From Acidimicrobiaceae bacterium (GTDB lineage Bacteria; Actinomycetota; Acidimicrobiia; Acidimicrobiales; RAAP-2), in assembly GCA_003152015.1 (NCBI GenBank), contig PLZF01000105.1, positions 51,618-115,617 on the forward strand: a DNA stretch of 64,000 nucleotides, written 5' to 3'. The notes below the pieces were generated by a model that saw nothing but the letters and a program-made list of their open reading frames with translations, made no database searches and was not told where the DNA came from. Positions 52,662 through 61,712 of the stretch are shown piece after piece. Positions within the stretch are counted from its first letter, which is position 1, and each line of letters begins with the position of its first letter. A program made the translations under genes and the position numbers.

Positions 52662-54424
52662 ACCGGTCGCGGTGCGATCCGCCGAGCCGTGGCGAGACCG
52701 TCCAGCCAACGAGCCAGGACAACGAGCGCCAGCAACCGATCCACCGGGGGACGCTGGTCTGCACTGACCAGAACGCGGGCCTCGACCGGATCGACGAGGC
52801 CATGCCACGGGTCGGCTTCCGCCAGCAACTCCTCGGTCGGCACAAGGGTCTCGATCCACTGGCTCCATGGCAGGCGGAAGGTCATCTTCTTCCGACCTGC
52901 CACCCGCTCCAAATAGCCATCGTGCAGGGCTCGGGCAAGGTCAATCTTCTTCGCCCCCGGGAGCTCAGTGTGGATGTGATCGACGAAGGCTCGATCCAAC
53001 AGTGGCACACGCACCTCAACCCCGCACGCCATGGAGAAGACATCGGCATCTCGAAGGAGCGTACTGCCCAAGTAGAGCTCGAAGTCCAATGCCCTGAGTT
53101 CAGCGGTGGCGCCGACTTCCAGACCATCGATCGTTACCATCGCTGGGTCCGGATAGATCCCAGTGAGCCGTCGAACTTCTTCGGCAGTAAAGATGCTCCG
53201 CCAAGCCTGATATCGATCGACAGTCGTCCTGGCTGCCAAGATGCTGCCAGCCTGAGATGGCACCCGACCGGTTCGTGCCGCAACAGCTCGGTCGACCGCC
53301 GGGCGGGCCCACTCCGGGAGCTTGTTGTAGGGCCGAGAGGCCCGCGCCATCCAACGTGCACGTTGATAGTAGCCGTAGCCCCCTAGTATCTCGTCGCCTC
53401 CCAAGCCGCTCAGCGCCACCGGAAAACCGGCGGCGTTGGCCGCATCGGAGACAATAAAGGTATTGAATCCATCGGTTGTAGGCTGGTCCATGCTGTGGAG
53501 GTAGATCTCGAGCCGATGGACCGCGTCCTCAAGGCGATACGGGATTACCTCCAAGGCAAGCCCATAGTGGGCAGCGGTCTGTCGAGCTCCGGCCACGTCG
53601 GCCACGTTCGTTCCAGTGTCGATGGTGATCCCGGTCGGCCGCACGGAGGCGTTGGTTGTCTGCGATGCAATGAGCGCCGAGTCGAATCCGCCACTGAGGA
53701 AGAGCGCCAAGGGACGATCACTGACGAGGTGGCTGTGCACCGCCCCAGCCAGGAGATCCTTGACCGTTCCCGAATCGGGCCCAACTGAGTCGCAAGAGCG
53801 GACGTCCACGCTGCCATCGCGCCTGAAGATCGTCACCTCCCCGGGACGGAGCTCGAGAACGCCCTCAAATGCCGTCACGGCGTAGGGCGAACCGAAGTGA
53901 AGGAACTCGGCCACAGCTCTCGGCGATACCCGCCGACCGACGAGCTCAGTGACCACCATTGCCTCCGACGCGAAGACCGCTCCGCCGCCTGACATAGGGC
54001 CCCAGTAGAGCGGCTTGATCCCCAAGGGGTCCCGAGCCGCCCAGAGTTCCTGCCCATCGTCGCGCCAGAACAGCAGGGCGTACATGCCGTGCACGCGCGA
54101 CAGAGCCCCCTCTCCCCACTGCAGCAGCGCCTTGAGCAACACCTCTGTGTCCCCGGTCGTCTCGAATGACCACCCGTAGGACTGGAGCTCACGGCGGAGA
54201 TCGAGAAAGTTGTAGATCTCACCATTGAAGACGATGGTGGCGTCGCCCCACCGCATCGGCTGGTCCGATCGGGGGGCGGGATCAAGTATCGCGAGGCGCG
54301 TCATGGCCAGGCTGCAGGCTCCGAGGTCCACTGAGCCCTCACCGTCCGGCCCGCGATGCGCCAGCGCGGCAAGCAACTCGCGTGCGTTGGCCCGCCCCCG
54401 CAGAACGCCGGCTATTCCACACAT
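52658..54424 (-). CDS. asnB: asparagine synthetase (glutamine-hydrolysing)
   Basis: This class II enzyme transfers amide nitrogen from Gln to an activated carboxylate. The N-terminus has Cys2 (MCGIAGVL), HRGPDGEG, NGEIYNF and RDPLGIKPLYW. The synthetase domain has the PP-loop LFLSGGFDSALIA and SGLGGDEILGGY. The length of 588 aa is normal. In glycan loci such enzymes often amidate uronic-acid residues or amino-sugar intermediates. It lies inside the run of glycosyltransferases and is followed, with 4-nt overlap, by a degenerate relative. Confidence 0.93.
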   Translation of the reverse strand: MCGIAGVLRGRANARELLAALAHRGPDGEGSVDLGACSLAMTRLAILDPAPRSDQPMRWGDATIVFNGEIYNFLDLRRELQSYGWSFETTGDTEVLLKALLQWGEGALSRVHGMYALLFWRDDGQELWAARDPLGIKPLYWGPMSGGGAVFASEAMVVTELVGRRVSPRAVAEFLHFGSPYAVTAFEGVLELRPGEVTIFRRDGSVDVRSCDSVGPDSGTVKDLLAGAVHSHLVSDRPLALFLSGGFDSALIASQTTNASVRPTGITIDTGTNVADVAGARQTAAHYGLALEVIPYRLEDAVHRLEIYLHSMDQPTTDGFNTFIVSDAANAAGFPVALSGLGGDEILGGYGYYQRARWMARASRPYNKLPEWARPAVDRAVAARTGRVPSQAGSILAARTTVDRYQAWRSIFTAEEVRRLTGIYPDPAMVTIDGLEVGATAELRALDFELYLGSTLLRDADVFSMACGVEVRVPLLDRAFVDHIHTELPGAKKIDLARALHDGYLERVAGRKKMTFRLPWSQWIETLVPTEELLAEADPWHGLVDPVEARVLVSADQRPPVDRLLALVVLARWLDGLATARRIAPRPV

Positions 54425-54434
54425 GGAGTGCCTC

Positions 54435-55403
54435 TCACGACTGCACGACCCGATCGAACAGCTCGATCAGCTCCACTGAGCGCCGTCGGTAGGTGTCCTC
54501 TCCAACCAACTCCTGAGCCCGCCCGGCGATGGCTCTCGCATCGTCGGGACAAGCCAGGTACTGCTCAGCTAGGTCGCGCAGGTGCTGTGGCGAGTGGAAC
54601 CAGCGACAGCCGACGCCGTCACGCAAAGGGGTTCCGTCCACGCCAGGATCTGTGAGCTGCAGCGCGCCAGAGGCGGCGATCTCTCGCGTTCGCATGTTGT
54701 GCGCACACGAGTTATGCGGATGGAAGATGTTGACCCCAATTGCCGCGTTCTGAAGGACTTCCCCGGCGGCGGTGCCGTATACCGCTGGTGTCGTTCGAAG
54801 ACCCTTGACGCGCTGCCAACCCGAACCGATAACCGTGAGGGGAAGGCCGCCGAGGGCGTGGAGATAGCGTTCCCGACGGGGACTCCACGTGCCGACGAAG
54901 GCGATACCGGCACGGGGTTGCCTGGGCGCGGTCAGAGGGAACCAGTCGTCGTCATAACCGAACGGAACCATCTCCACTCTCGCACAACTGGTTTGCAACA
55001 GGCTCTGCAGCCGTTGCGACCACACAACAGTCAGGTCGGCCGCGGCGAGCCTCGCGAGGGCATTCGGGTTGTCGGAAACACGCCAGAAGGGGTTGTCCGG
55101 GTAGTAGATGACGACGCGCGAGAGCGACCTCGCTCGACTGATCGTCCTGGGGTCGATGCCCCTGCCCTTGACGACCAGCGTCACCTCAGGACGGAGCTGC
55201 TCGACGGCCTCCAGAAAACACTCGCCGACCTGCCGTGCCCTGCGGCGCCGACGGAGGCGCGCTATGGGCGACGTTCGATCAACCAGCACCGTCAGTGCGT
55301 GAGCCGGATCTACAACTGTGACCTCCGTCGAGGGCCGAAGGCCCACTTCGAAGGACCGCAGCAGCGCCCCACGCCGATCTTCTCCCACGAGCAGAACCTT
55401 CAC
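54435..55403 (-). CDS. CgeB-like glycosyltransferase
   Basis: The 322-residue protein has an N-terminal KVLLVGEDRRGALLRSFEVG, VVIYYPDNPFWR, AADLTVVWSQRLQSLL and VEMVPFGYDDDWF, the pattern of CgeB/DUF3880 glycosyltransferase-like proteins. A donor-domain part follows with IAFVGTWSPRRERYLHAL and the C-terminal AHNMRTREIAASGALQL. It overlaps the next gene by 4 nt. Confidence 0.82.
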   Translation of the reverse strand: MKVLLVGEDRRGALLRSFEVGLRPSTEVTVVDPAHALTVLVDRTSPIARLRRRRRARQVGECFLEAVEQLRPEVTLVVKGRGIDPRTISRARSLSRVVIYYPDNPFWRVSDNPNALARLAAADLTVVWSQRLQSLLQTSCARVEMVPFGYDDDWFPLTAPRQPRAGIAFVGTWSPRRERYLHALGGLPLTVIGSGWQRVKGLRTTPAVYGTAAGEVLQNAAIGVNIFHPHNSCAHNMRTREIAASGALQLTDPGVDGTPLRDGVGCRWFHSPQHLRDLAEQYLACPDDARAIAGRAQELVGEDTYRRRSVELIELFDRVVQS

Positions 55404-56548
55404 CGGGAAACCGCCCTGTAGACTGACTCGACGGCAACTGCGTGGGCCCGCACTCCATATCGCTCGCCCGCAACGAGGCCACCGGCCCGGAGCCGCGAGT
55501 ACAGAACAGAATCGCGCAGCAAGCGGGCAACCTCGCGGGCCAGGCCGGCGGCGTCACCGGGACGTACCAAGATGCCGGAGACCCCATCCTCAATCAGTTC
55601 GAGCGGACCCCCGAGGGCCGTAGCCACGACGGGTACACCCGCGCTCTGAGCCTCGGCAATAGAACGACCGAAGCCCTCCGGATGTAGGGCAGGGTGGACA
55701 ACTAGGTCACAAGCCCCATAGAAACTGGCCATGTCGCCCACGAGTCCAGGGAGCATGACGTCTCGATCAAGCCCCCTCTCCACAATATGGGCCTCCAGCG
55801 AGCGGCGGTAGTCGACAGACGCCTGGCCGTACAGGTCGCCCCCGGCCAATACGAGGAGCGGGCGAGGTTCGTCTAGCTCTTCCCAGGCAGCAACTGCAAC
55901 ATGATGGCCCTTGGTGGGGTGTAGATGCGCGATGACGCCAGCGATCGGTCGGTCGAGCGGCAGACCAAGCACCCGGCGGCAGGCTTGGCCATCAACAGGC
56001 GCCGGCGTTTCGACTGGATTCGGGATCACGTAGACCGGACGTCTGGACCTCGAGACGAGCTCAGCCGCGAAGTTGGACGGGGCGACGACGGCCGCGGCGA
56101 AACGGGCTGCACTGCGCGTCAGCCAACGGCGGAGTTCGCCCGGAGGTCGCTCGCGAAGCGTCCAAACGACTCTGTGGTTGCCGCGAGTCAGAAGGGGTGT
56201 AAGAACATGCGCACGCAAGCCGTTGGTATGGATCACGTCTGCCTCGAACGATGAAGCTAGCGCCCGTAGCGTCGCCACCGTGGATACGGCCTCCGGCACA
56301 GATTCGAGGGAGCCCCAAAGGAAGGCGCCGCTGGACCCGTGGCGTCGCGCCTGGCTCAGCCCCTCACCCACGCCGTTGGCCAGGATGGCGGCGCCGGCCG
56401 ACCCGAACGCATCCACCGCGTCGCCTTCCATGAGGGTGACCGCAGCAAGATCGTGGCCCCGATCGCTCAGTCCGGTCATGAGGAGTGCCAGGCTCCGCTC
56501 GGCACCTCCCGCGGCATCCCCGCCGGGATTCACGAAGAGCACTTTCAC
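55400..56548 (-). CDS. glycosyltransferase, GT4 family
   Basis: The 382-residue protein begins at GTG 56548 with KVLFVNPGGDAAGGAERSLA. The donor domain has IAGVIAHLHPTKGHHVAVAA, LVLAGGDLYG and VVHPALHPEGFGRSIAEAQS. Both ends share 4-nt overlaps with neighbouring transferases, so they are co-translated. Confidence 0.92.
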   Translation of the reverse strand: MKVLFVNPGGDAAGGAERSLALLMTGLSDRGHDLAAVTLMEGDAVDAFGSAGAAILANGVGEGLSQARRHGSSGAFLWGSLESVPEAVSTVATLRALASSFEADVIHTNGLRAHVLTPLLTRGNHRVVWTLRERPPGELRRWLTRSAARFAAAVVAPSNFAAELVSRSRRPVYVIPNPVETPAPVDGQACRRVLGLPLDRPIAGVIAHLHPTKGHHVAVAAWEELDEPRPLLVLAGGDLYGQASVDYRRSLEAHIVERGLDRDVMLPGLVGDMASFYGACDLVVHPALHPEGFGRSIAEAQSAGVPVVATALGGPLELIEDGVSGILVRPGDAAGLAREVARLLRDSVLYSRLRAGGLVAGERYGVRAHAVAVESVYRAVSR

Positions 56549-57636
56549 CGAGGCGCCGTCTCGAGAACTTCGGCAATCAGACTCGCGGCCCGTGCCGCAA
56601 TTCGGGAGTAATCGAACTCCGCCGCCTTAACTCGCATTTCGCTTCCGGCGGCTAGGCGGCCGGGGTCCGCGACTAGGGAGCGAACGCGCTCGGCCAGCTT
56701 CTCGGGATAGGTCTGGTCCCACCGACCTTCATAGTCGACCAGCATCTCGTCTGGGAGTAGATCAACCGCCGCTCCCACGGCCGAAGCCAGCACATACCGC
56801 TCCGCCGCCAGGTAGCCAGGTAGTTTGCCGGTTGTGCGTATCCAGCTGGAGGAATCATTGGTCTGCGTGAGAAGACAGACGTCGATGAGCCCGAGGTACC
56901 GCGAGTACTGCTCGTAGGGGACCCGTCCCAACATGTGTAGCCGGTCCGTCACGCCGAGTTCGGCGGCAAGAACCCGCAGATGGCTGAGTCCTGGGCCCTC
57001 CCCGATGAGCACACCGTGTACCGGAAGATCCTTCAGACGGGCCAAAGCGTGCACAAGCTCCCAGCCCAAGCCACCGCCGAGCGATTGGTACCAAGTGAAG
57101 TGCCCGGCGATGCCGACCGTCAGCACGTCGGCCAGGCCGAACCTCGCTCGCAGCCCTAGGTCCGAGACCGGCCTCACCATGGAGAGGTCCACGCCGTCTG
57201 GGATTACCTCGACGCGTCGTACTCCGTGGCCCCTCATCACGGCCGCATGGTGACGGCCACGAACGACAACCGCAGCGGCATGGCGGTACACGAACTCCTC
57301 CATCAGGAGCGCTGCGCCGATTCTGAACGGACCAGCACCGACCTGGCGCAAGAAGGCGGACGGGTAGTCACCCGTGTCCACGACCATCCTCGACCCCCGG
57401 CCGCCCAGGAGTCCGACCGCGACTGGCACAGCCGCCAGATCGACGCAATACACGAGGTCGGGGTTCAGGGACCTAGCTCGCGCTACCAGACCTCGGGCCG
57501 CCTGCAGGCGGCCGTCTGAACGATTGAGGAGATGCATCTTTCCTGTAGTTGCGGCCGCGATTCGAGCGCTGCGCTCTCCCGCCGCCGATCCGATCGGGCC
57601 ATTCACTACGAAGATGACCGTCGAGTCATAAGGCAA
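56545..57636 (-). CDS. glycosyltransferase, GT4-like
   Basis: The 363-residue protein has SLNPDLVYCVDLAAVPVAVG, AAVVVRGRHHAAVMRGHGVR, VEVIPDGVDLSMVRP and VTDRLHMLGRVPYEQYSRYL, a GT-B layout. The donor-site Glu motif near KLPGYLAAERYVLAS is unusual (Lys-Leu-Pro with AE), as in some GT4 variants. GTGA overlap with the next gene. Confidence 0.85.
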   Translation of the reverse strand: MPYDSTVIFVVNGPIGSAAGERSARIAAATTGKMHLLNRSDGRLQAARGLVARARSLNPDLVYCVDLAAVPVAVGLLGGRGSRMVVDTGDYPSAFLRQVGAGPFRIGAALLMEEFVYRHAAAVVVRGRHHAAVMRGHGVRRVEVIPDGVDLSMVRPVSDLGLRARFGLADVLTVGIAGHFTWYQSLGGGLGWELVHALARLKDLPVHGVLIGEGPGLSHLRVLAAELGVTDRLHMLGRVPYEQYSRYLGLIDVCLLTQTNDSSSWIRTTGKLPGYLAAERYVLASAVGAAVDLLPDEMLVDYEGRWDQTYPEKLAERVRSLVADPGRLAAGSEMRVKAAEFDYSRIAARAASLIAEVLETAPR

Positions 57637-57638
57637 TC

Positions 57639-57863
57639 CTACCGCCCGTGCCGCACTACAGCGATCGACGGCTGTGTCGGGTCGAACTGTACGGGGCCGT
57701 CCAAGAAGTGATGGACGCTCCCAACATGTTCAAGCACAGCTGTCACGCTTGACGCCAACGCCAGGTCTTGAGCCCGGGCGGCGAGCCACCGGTCTCTCAC
57801 TCCTGTTCCGCTCGAAGGATGTAATCGCTGGGAAGGAAGAATGATGACTTCCGTTCGCATCAT
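57639..57863 (-). CDS. small hypothetical protein
   Basis: A 74-residue frame starts with ATG overlapping the stop of the methyltransferase remnant (ATGA) and ends 2 nt before the glycosyltransferase start. It begins RTEVIILPSQRLHPSSGTGV and has no recognised domain. The tight spacing argues that it was translated as part of the operon; it may be the truncated N-terminus of a transferase. Confidence 0.4.
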   Translation of the reverse strand: MMRTEVIILPSQRLHPSSGTGVRDRWLAARAQDLALASSVTAVLEHVGSVHHFLDGPVQFDPTQPSIAVVRHGR

Positions 57864-58260
57864 ATTGGACGGGCGGTCAACGCAATATTAAAGGCTGCGC
57901 GACCGAAATGATGCTGGTAATCCCAATCTCTTATCGCACCTCCCAAACGCGGCCACCTGCCCTGGCTGCCGATACCGAGCCATGTCGAGATTGGGTGCAG
58001 TAGGGGAGACTTTCGATCCAAAGTGACAATCTCAAACAAGCGATTTAGCAACTGCGCTACCTCGTCGACAGCGTAATGCTTGTGGCCCTTGCCGTGGCGA
58101 AGACCCAGCCGTCTTTTCGCATGAAGGGGGTCCAACCAAGCAAACCATCCGCGGTGTGGGTCGTGAGTAGGAGTAAGCCATCGTGCGTTGTATCGTACAC
58201 ACTTGGTGATCTCGGTGATCTCGTGGCCGTTGCCACTCGATGAGGCCAACGACCGGGGGA
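57860..58260 (-). pseudogene. decayed paralogue of the 28562-29257 methyltransferase
   Basis: The C-terminal half reads GWFAWLDPLHAKRRLGLRHG, KGHKHYAVDEVAQLL and DWDYQHHFGRAAFNIALTAR, closely matching the intact copy. The upstream part is found only by switching frames (TTHDGLLLLTTHT against APDGTLLFTTPH), and the SAM-binding motif is absent. The gene has a 5' deletion and at least one frameshift. Confidence 0.8.
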
Positions 58261-58495
58261 TCCGCCACTGAGCGGGTCGGGCATGTGAACACGCTCGAGT
58301 GGACCAACGGTCAGGAGGCCAGTGATGACCGCTGTCAAAACGCCGCCAGCGCAGATGGCCGCCACAGCTGTTCGTCTGGGTAGAACTGACCAGGTGATTG
58401 GCGTCACAGGTACTCGACATGATCGGCCGCCCGGAAAGGGATGAGCCTGAGGAGATATTCGCACGCTGAGTCCAGTGGTCCGGCGAACGCCCTCA

Positions 58496-59026
58496 TCAAC
58501 ATCCCCGCTGAATAGTCAGCGCCTTGGCAAGGGCGCCCCACTCGTAGGCGACATCGTGGACCCACGCGCCCACGCTACTCGGAGCCGCCGGGTCGAACAA
58601 TGCCGTGCCGGAGTAGCAACGGTCGAATCGCAGGCGGGCACGCAGCGCCTGGGCCGTCCCGGAGACCACGATGATCTGGTGCCAGTCACGCGCGGCCGCG
58701 AGCCTGGCCACGTACCGCGCTTCGCCATGGGTGGTCTCGGGCGATGGGGCGAAGCAGATGACCGAGACCCCCGGGACGTCGTACCGGCACGCCGAAGGAT
58801 AAGGGGTGGAGATGAGCAGGGTCGGTGCGTAGCCCTCTGTGGCCAGCTTCAATCCCTTCGCTACACGGGCGTCGGCGCCCCCGAGCACGACGATGGCATC
58901 GGATTTCCGAGGTGTGTCGGTTCTCGGCCAGACGAACAGGACGGCCGAGAGCACCAGGAAAACGACGATCACGGCGACACCGACGACGAGGGAGCTCTTC
59001 AGCGCTCGGCGCTTCCGTCGGTTCAT
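58496..59026 (-). CDS. DUF218/YdcF-like membrane-anchored protein
   Basis: The 176-residue protein has one N-terminal membrane helix (residues 12-32) and a DUF218 domain: DAIVVLGGADARVAKGLKLA, PTLLISTPYPSACRYDVPG, HGEARYVARLAAARDWHQII and VVSGTAQALRARLRFDRCYS. DUF218 proteins such as ElyC/SanA act at the envelope, with roles in lipid-carrier handling proposed. Its position at the end of the glycan locus fits this. Confidence 0.83.
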   Translation of the reverse strand: MNRRKRRALKSSLVVGVAVIVVFLVLSAVLFVWPRTDTPRKSDAIVVLGGADARVAKGLKLATEGYAPTLLISTPYPSACRYDVPGVSVICFAPSPETTHGEARYVARLAAARDWHQIIVVSGTAQALRARLRFDRCYSGTALFDPAAPSSVGAWVHDVAYEWGALAKALTIQRGC

Positions 59027-59106
59027 GATGGAGGGAAGGTAGCCGACCGCCTGCCGGGATCACAGGTCTCGTAGTCGAGTCGGCGCCTGGACGAGGCATC
59101 CCAGGG

Positions 59107-60396
59107 TCACAGGTACTCGACGTGATCTGCGGGCGGGACCCGGTGGCGGGTGTCGAGTACCCGCTGCGCGGATCCGACCACGAGGTCCCAGTCGAATCCA
59201 TCGTGGTCGGTTGCCACCACCACCAGGTCGGCTGCACGCAGTTCTGCCTGGGTGAGTGCCGCGGGTGCCGTGCTCGAAGGGAACTGCTCTGCCGCCACGT
59301 GGGGATCGACGGCGTATACGTCCGCCCCAAGGGCAGCCATGCGGTCGCAGAACACCGGCACCGGCGACACTCGCACGTCACCCGAGTTCCGCTTGTAAGC
59401 GAGGCCGAGCACCAGAATTCGCGACCCATTCACCGCCTTGGCGTCGCGGTTCAGTGCCATCGCAGCCCGTTGGGCAACGTAGTCGGGCATATGGTCGTTG
59501 ATGTCGTTGGCCAGCTCGACGAACCGGAACGTTGCACCGATGGTCTGCTTCACCCGCCACGATAGGTATGACGGGTCGACCGGCAGACAGTGCCCGCCGA
59601 CCCCGGGCCCGGGGGTGAAGGTCATGAACCCGAACGGCTTGGTCGACGCTGCGTCGATTGCCTCCCACACGTCGACCCCCAGCTCGCCGGCGAACATGGC
59701 CAGCTCGTTCACCAGGGCGATGTTCACGTGGCGGAACGTGTTCTCGAGGAGTTTGCTCATCTCGGCCACCTTCGGCCCCGATACCACCACGGTCGCATCC
59801 ACCAGGGACCGATAGAACGCATCGACGGCGACGGCGGATCGCTCGTCGATCCCCGATACCACCTTCGGGGTGTTCTGGAAGGTCCAGGTCCTGTTCCCCG
59901 GGTCGATCCGCTCGGGGCTGTAGCCGACCCAGAAGTCTCGACCCGCGGTCAATCCGGATCCCTCTTCGAGGATCGGCACGAGGAGTTCCTCGGTGGTACC
60001 TGGGTACGTTGTCGACTCGAGGATGACCGTCGAGCCCGGGCGCACGTACGGGGCCAGCTCCCGAGCCGAACGTTCGATGTAGGACAGATCGGGAGCACCT
60101 TCGGTCAGCGGAGTGGGTACCGTGATGACGGCCACGTCGAACCCTTCGCACGACTCGATCGCGTCGGAAGGCTCATACCGCCTGGTGTCGAGCGCCGCCG
60201 CCAGTACGTCATCGGATACGTCCTCGACGTACGAGGAACCCGAGACCAACCGTTTCGCCCTGGTCAGGTCGGGTTCGTAGCCGACGACGTCGTAGCCCAC
60301 CTCGACCGCACGCATGGCGATCGGCAGCCCGACATAGCCCTGTCCGGCGATCACAACCTTGCTCGCCGTGCTGGGCCGGGAGTTCAGATCCGTCAT
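59107..60396 (-). CDS. nucleotide-sugar dehydrogenase (UDP-GlcNAc/ManNAc dehydrogenase type)
   Basis: The enzyme oxidises the sugar C6 of a UDP-sugar to a carboxylate using two NAD. The N-terminus VVIAGQGYVGLPIAMRAVEV binds NAD; ILESTTYPGTTEELLVP and PGPGVGGHCLPVDP (catalytic Cys) are the WbpA/WecC-type motifs. The length is 429 aa. ATG 60396 was chosen over longer frames because the domain begins there. Its product could be the uronic acid amidated by the asparagine synthetase. Confidence 0.9.
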   Translation of the reverse strand: MTDLNSRPSTASKVVIAGQGYVGLPIAMRAVEVGYDVVGYEPDLTRAKRLVSGSSYVEDVSDDVLAAALDTRRYEPSDAIESCEGFDVAVITVPTPLTEGAPDLSYIERSARELAPYVRPGSTVILESTTYPGTTEELLVPILEEGSGLTAGRDFWVGYSPERIDPGNRTWTFQNTPKVVSGIDERSAVAVDAFYRSLVDATVVVSGPKVAEMSKLLENTFRHVNIALVNELAMFAGELGVDVWEAIDAASTKPFGFMTFTPGPGVGGHCLPVDPSYLSWRVKQTIGATFRFVELANDINDHMPDYVAQRAAMALNRDAKAVNGSRILVLGLAYKRNSGDVRVSPVPVFCDRMAALGADVYAVDPHVAAEQFPSSTAPAALTQAELRAADLVVVATDHDGFDWDLVVGSAQRVLDTRHRVPPADHVEYL

Positions 60397-60675
60397 GGCA
60401 TCATCCGCCGGGGACTCGTCATGTGTCCGGGTACCACGCTGCACGTCCGGAGAGTTACGCCACGAATAGTCCAATACGCATTTCCCCAACCTCGGAGCCG
60501 ATCTTGGGTCGGCCAGTCGTGACCGACCGTTGTCAAAGACTGAGATGCCGTCACGCCCGTGAACCTTACTCATGTTCGTACTTTCCTTGGTGACCTGATC
60601 CGCCGGTAGTAGACCATTTAGGAACGAAGCAAGATCGGGCGATTTCATCCGGCAGACTGACCCGAGCTCAGTGCA

Positions 60676-61503
60676 CTATCGGAGCGGCGAAGAGGTCGAG
60701 CGCGCCGTCGAATGGCCGCCCGGGTCCAAGGTTCCGTCGTCGCGTGCACGCAGGAGCTGGTAACCATGTTCAGTCAAGAGTGCCTCGACAGGAGACCGGT
60801 CGACCCCAAGGGCCGCTTTCGACGCTTCGTTCCACTCCAACTGGAGCAACTCGATTCGATGCTCGCGGAGTGCACACGCTGCCCATTGGAGAACGTGGAG
60901 CTCAAAACCCTCGACATCCACCTTCATACCGGCGACGGAGCGCTGTCCGATCAGTGCATCGACGGTCACCATATCCACTTCGCGCACGCCCGCTGGGTCG
61001 ATCCGGTTCACTGAATCGAGACCTTCGGTGAACCTGGTTCTGCCGGCTACGGAACCCGCAGCTGCCTGAACGACGTCCACCAGTGCAAAGTCGTTGAGGG
61101 CAATGTTCTCGCGCAGAAGCTCCGCTGTGTCCGGTGCGGCCTCCACCGCGATCACCGTCGCTCCCAGGCTGGCCGCCAGCACCGAGTATGTACCCACGTT
61201 GGCACCGATATCGAGGAACAGGTCACCGGGTCGGAGACGTTGCTGCCACACTCGCATCTGCGGCCAGTCAGGGGGATTCGCGTAGAGCGCCTTGCTCGCA
61301 CTGGTGCGGTGCAGGTCCACCCAGACCTGCGCCCGGTCCCCGACCCGCGCCTGCATCCGTCGGTGAGACGCTCGCGCCTGCACTTGGTAGCTGAAGGCAC
61401 GGGCCAGTTGACGAAGCCGACGATGCCGGTTTGCCGGATGGTCCCAGATGAACCGGACGGTTGTGGCCGTTTGGGTCACGGCGTTCCGTAGTGCAACTCT
61501 CAT
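60676..61503 (-). CDS. FkbM-family methyltransferase
   Basis: The 275-residue protein has GDLFLDIGANVGTYSVLAAS (SAM-binding), TVIAVEAAPDTAELLRENIA and VAGMKVDVEGFELHVLQWAA, the FkbM pattern. It probably adds a methyl ether to a sugar of the surface glycan. Confidence 0.9.
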   Translation of the reverse strand: MRVALRNAVTQTATTVRFIWDHPANRHRRLRQLARAFSYQVQARASHRRMQARVGDRAQVWVDLHRTSASKALYANPPDWPQMRVWQQRLRPGDLFLDIGANVGTYSVLAASLGATVIAVEAAPDTAELLRENIALNDFALVDVVQAAAGSVAGRTRFTEGLDSVNRIDPAGVREVDMVTVDALIGQRSVAGMKVDVEGFELHVLQWAACALREHRIELLQLEWNEASKAALGVDRSPVEALLTEHGYQLLRARDDGTLDPGGHSTARSTSSPLR

Positions 61504-61712
61504 GCCCTACAGCTTGCCCCATGTATCGCTGGGCGGCCTGGGGGTGTACAAACTCGATTTCACGGGTGGCGGTCGCTTCCGATCGGGGAGAGGGCTGAGC
61601 ACAGCGTGAGTGACGCCGGGCAGACCACGTCGGCTGAGCGTCCGAGCGGCCGGTGATCGGGCAGCATTCCGTAGCGACTGCACATTGAGCAGGCAACTCC
61701 ATCGAACATTCC

